NCBI GenBank assembly: GCA_018400875.1
Contig: JAGYLV010000003.1
Coordinates: 1 to 64,000, forward strand
Source of the DNA: a bacterium
GTDB taxonomy: Bacteria > Bacillota_I > Bacilli_A > Izemoplasmatales > Izemoplasmataceae
Direction: 5' to 3'
DNA: 64,000 nucleotides
Shown: positions 63,862 to 64,000 of the stretch, piece by piece
How positions within the stretch are numbered: position 1 is the first letter of the stretch
Layout: each line of letters begins with the position of its first letter
Program-made: the position numbers and the translations under genes
The notes under the pieces: generated by a model
What the model saw: the letters and a program-made list of their open reading frames with translations, nothing else
Told to the model about the DNA's origin: nothing
The model's database searches: none

Positions 63862-64000
63862 AAAAACTTGTCATTGTTGAATCACCATCTAAATCAAAAA
63901 CCATCAATCAATATCTCGGATCCGACTACGAAGTGATGTCTTCGAAAGGTCATATCCGAGATTTAGCCATTGCCAAAGCAGGCGGGTTAGGGCTTGATAT
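63858..64000 (+). CDS. topA: DNA topoisomerase I, truncated by window end (TTG start)
   Basis: My translation [47 protein letters not shown]. Confidence 0.92.
   Translation, partial: MKKLVIVESPSKSKTINQYLGSDYEVMSSKGHIRDLAIAKAGGLGLD

Noticed and set aside
1-64000. CRISPR array, prophage, transposon, toxin-antitoxin or defence island
   Set aside because: No direct-repeat arrays, transposases, integrases or phage genes seen; the only tandem repeats are the in-frame rplC tail.

Overview
The window is a dense bacterial housekeeping region, almost entirely on the + strand. It reads as a low-GC Firmicutes/Mollicutes-type genome that uses TGA as a stop, so Acholeplasma/Izemoplasma/Erysipelotrichia-like relatives fit better than UGA=Trp mycoplasmas; this placement is inference only. 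Contents in order: tRNA-Asp and tRNA-Phe; an orphan nuclease-like protein; surE-like gene; arginine deiminase; the full S10-spc-alpha ribosomal superoperon (rpsJ to rplQ) with ecfA1-ecfA2-ecfT-truA; an EF-G paralog on the - strand; tmk-holB-ricT-trmN6-like-rsmI-metG; rplM-rpsI; gltX-csp-cysS-mrnC-rlmB-sigH-rpmG-secE-nusG-rplKAJL-rpoBC-rpsL-rpsG-fusA-tuf; tatD-nitroreductase-ychF-cinA-hydrolase; rpsF-ssb-rpsR; a YhhQ-type transporter on the - strand; a GdpP-bL9 fusion; dnaB; prfA-prmC and the start of topA. There is no CRISPR array, prophage, transposon or defence island. The strongest unusual observations are: a c-di-AMP phosphodiesterase (GdpP) fused in frame to ribosomal protein bL9, with an apparent internal ribosome-binding site for bL9; a long acidic Ala/Pro/Glu repeat tail on ribosomal protein uL3; an uncharacterised ~90-aa N-terminal extension on TruA; a three-TM SecE; a SigH-like sigma factor; an RpoB substitution at the rifampicin-pocket position equivalent to E. 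coli D516; and several ribosomal-protein leaders that can form mutually exclusive hairpins.
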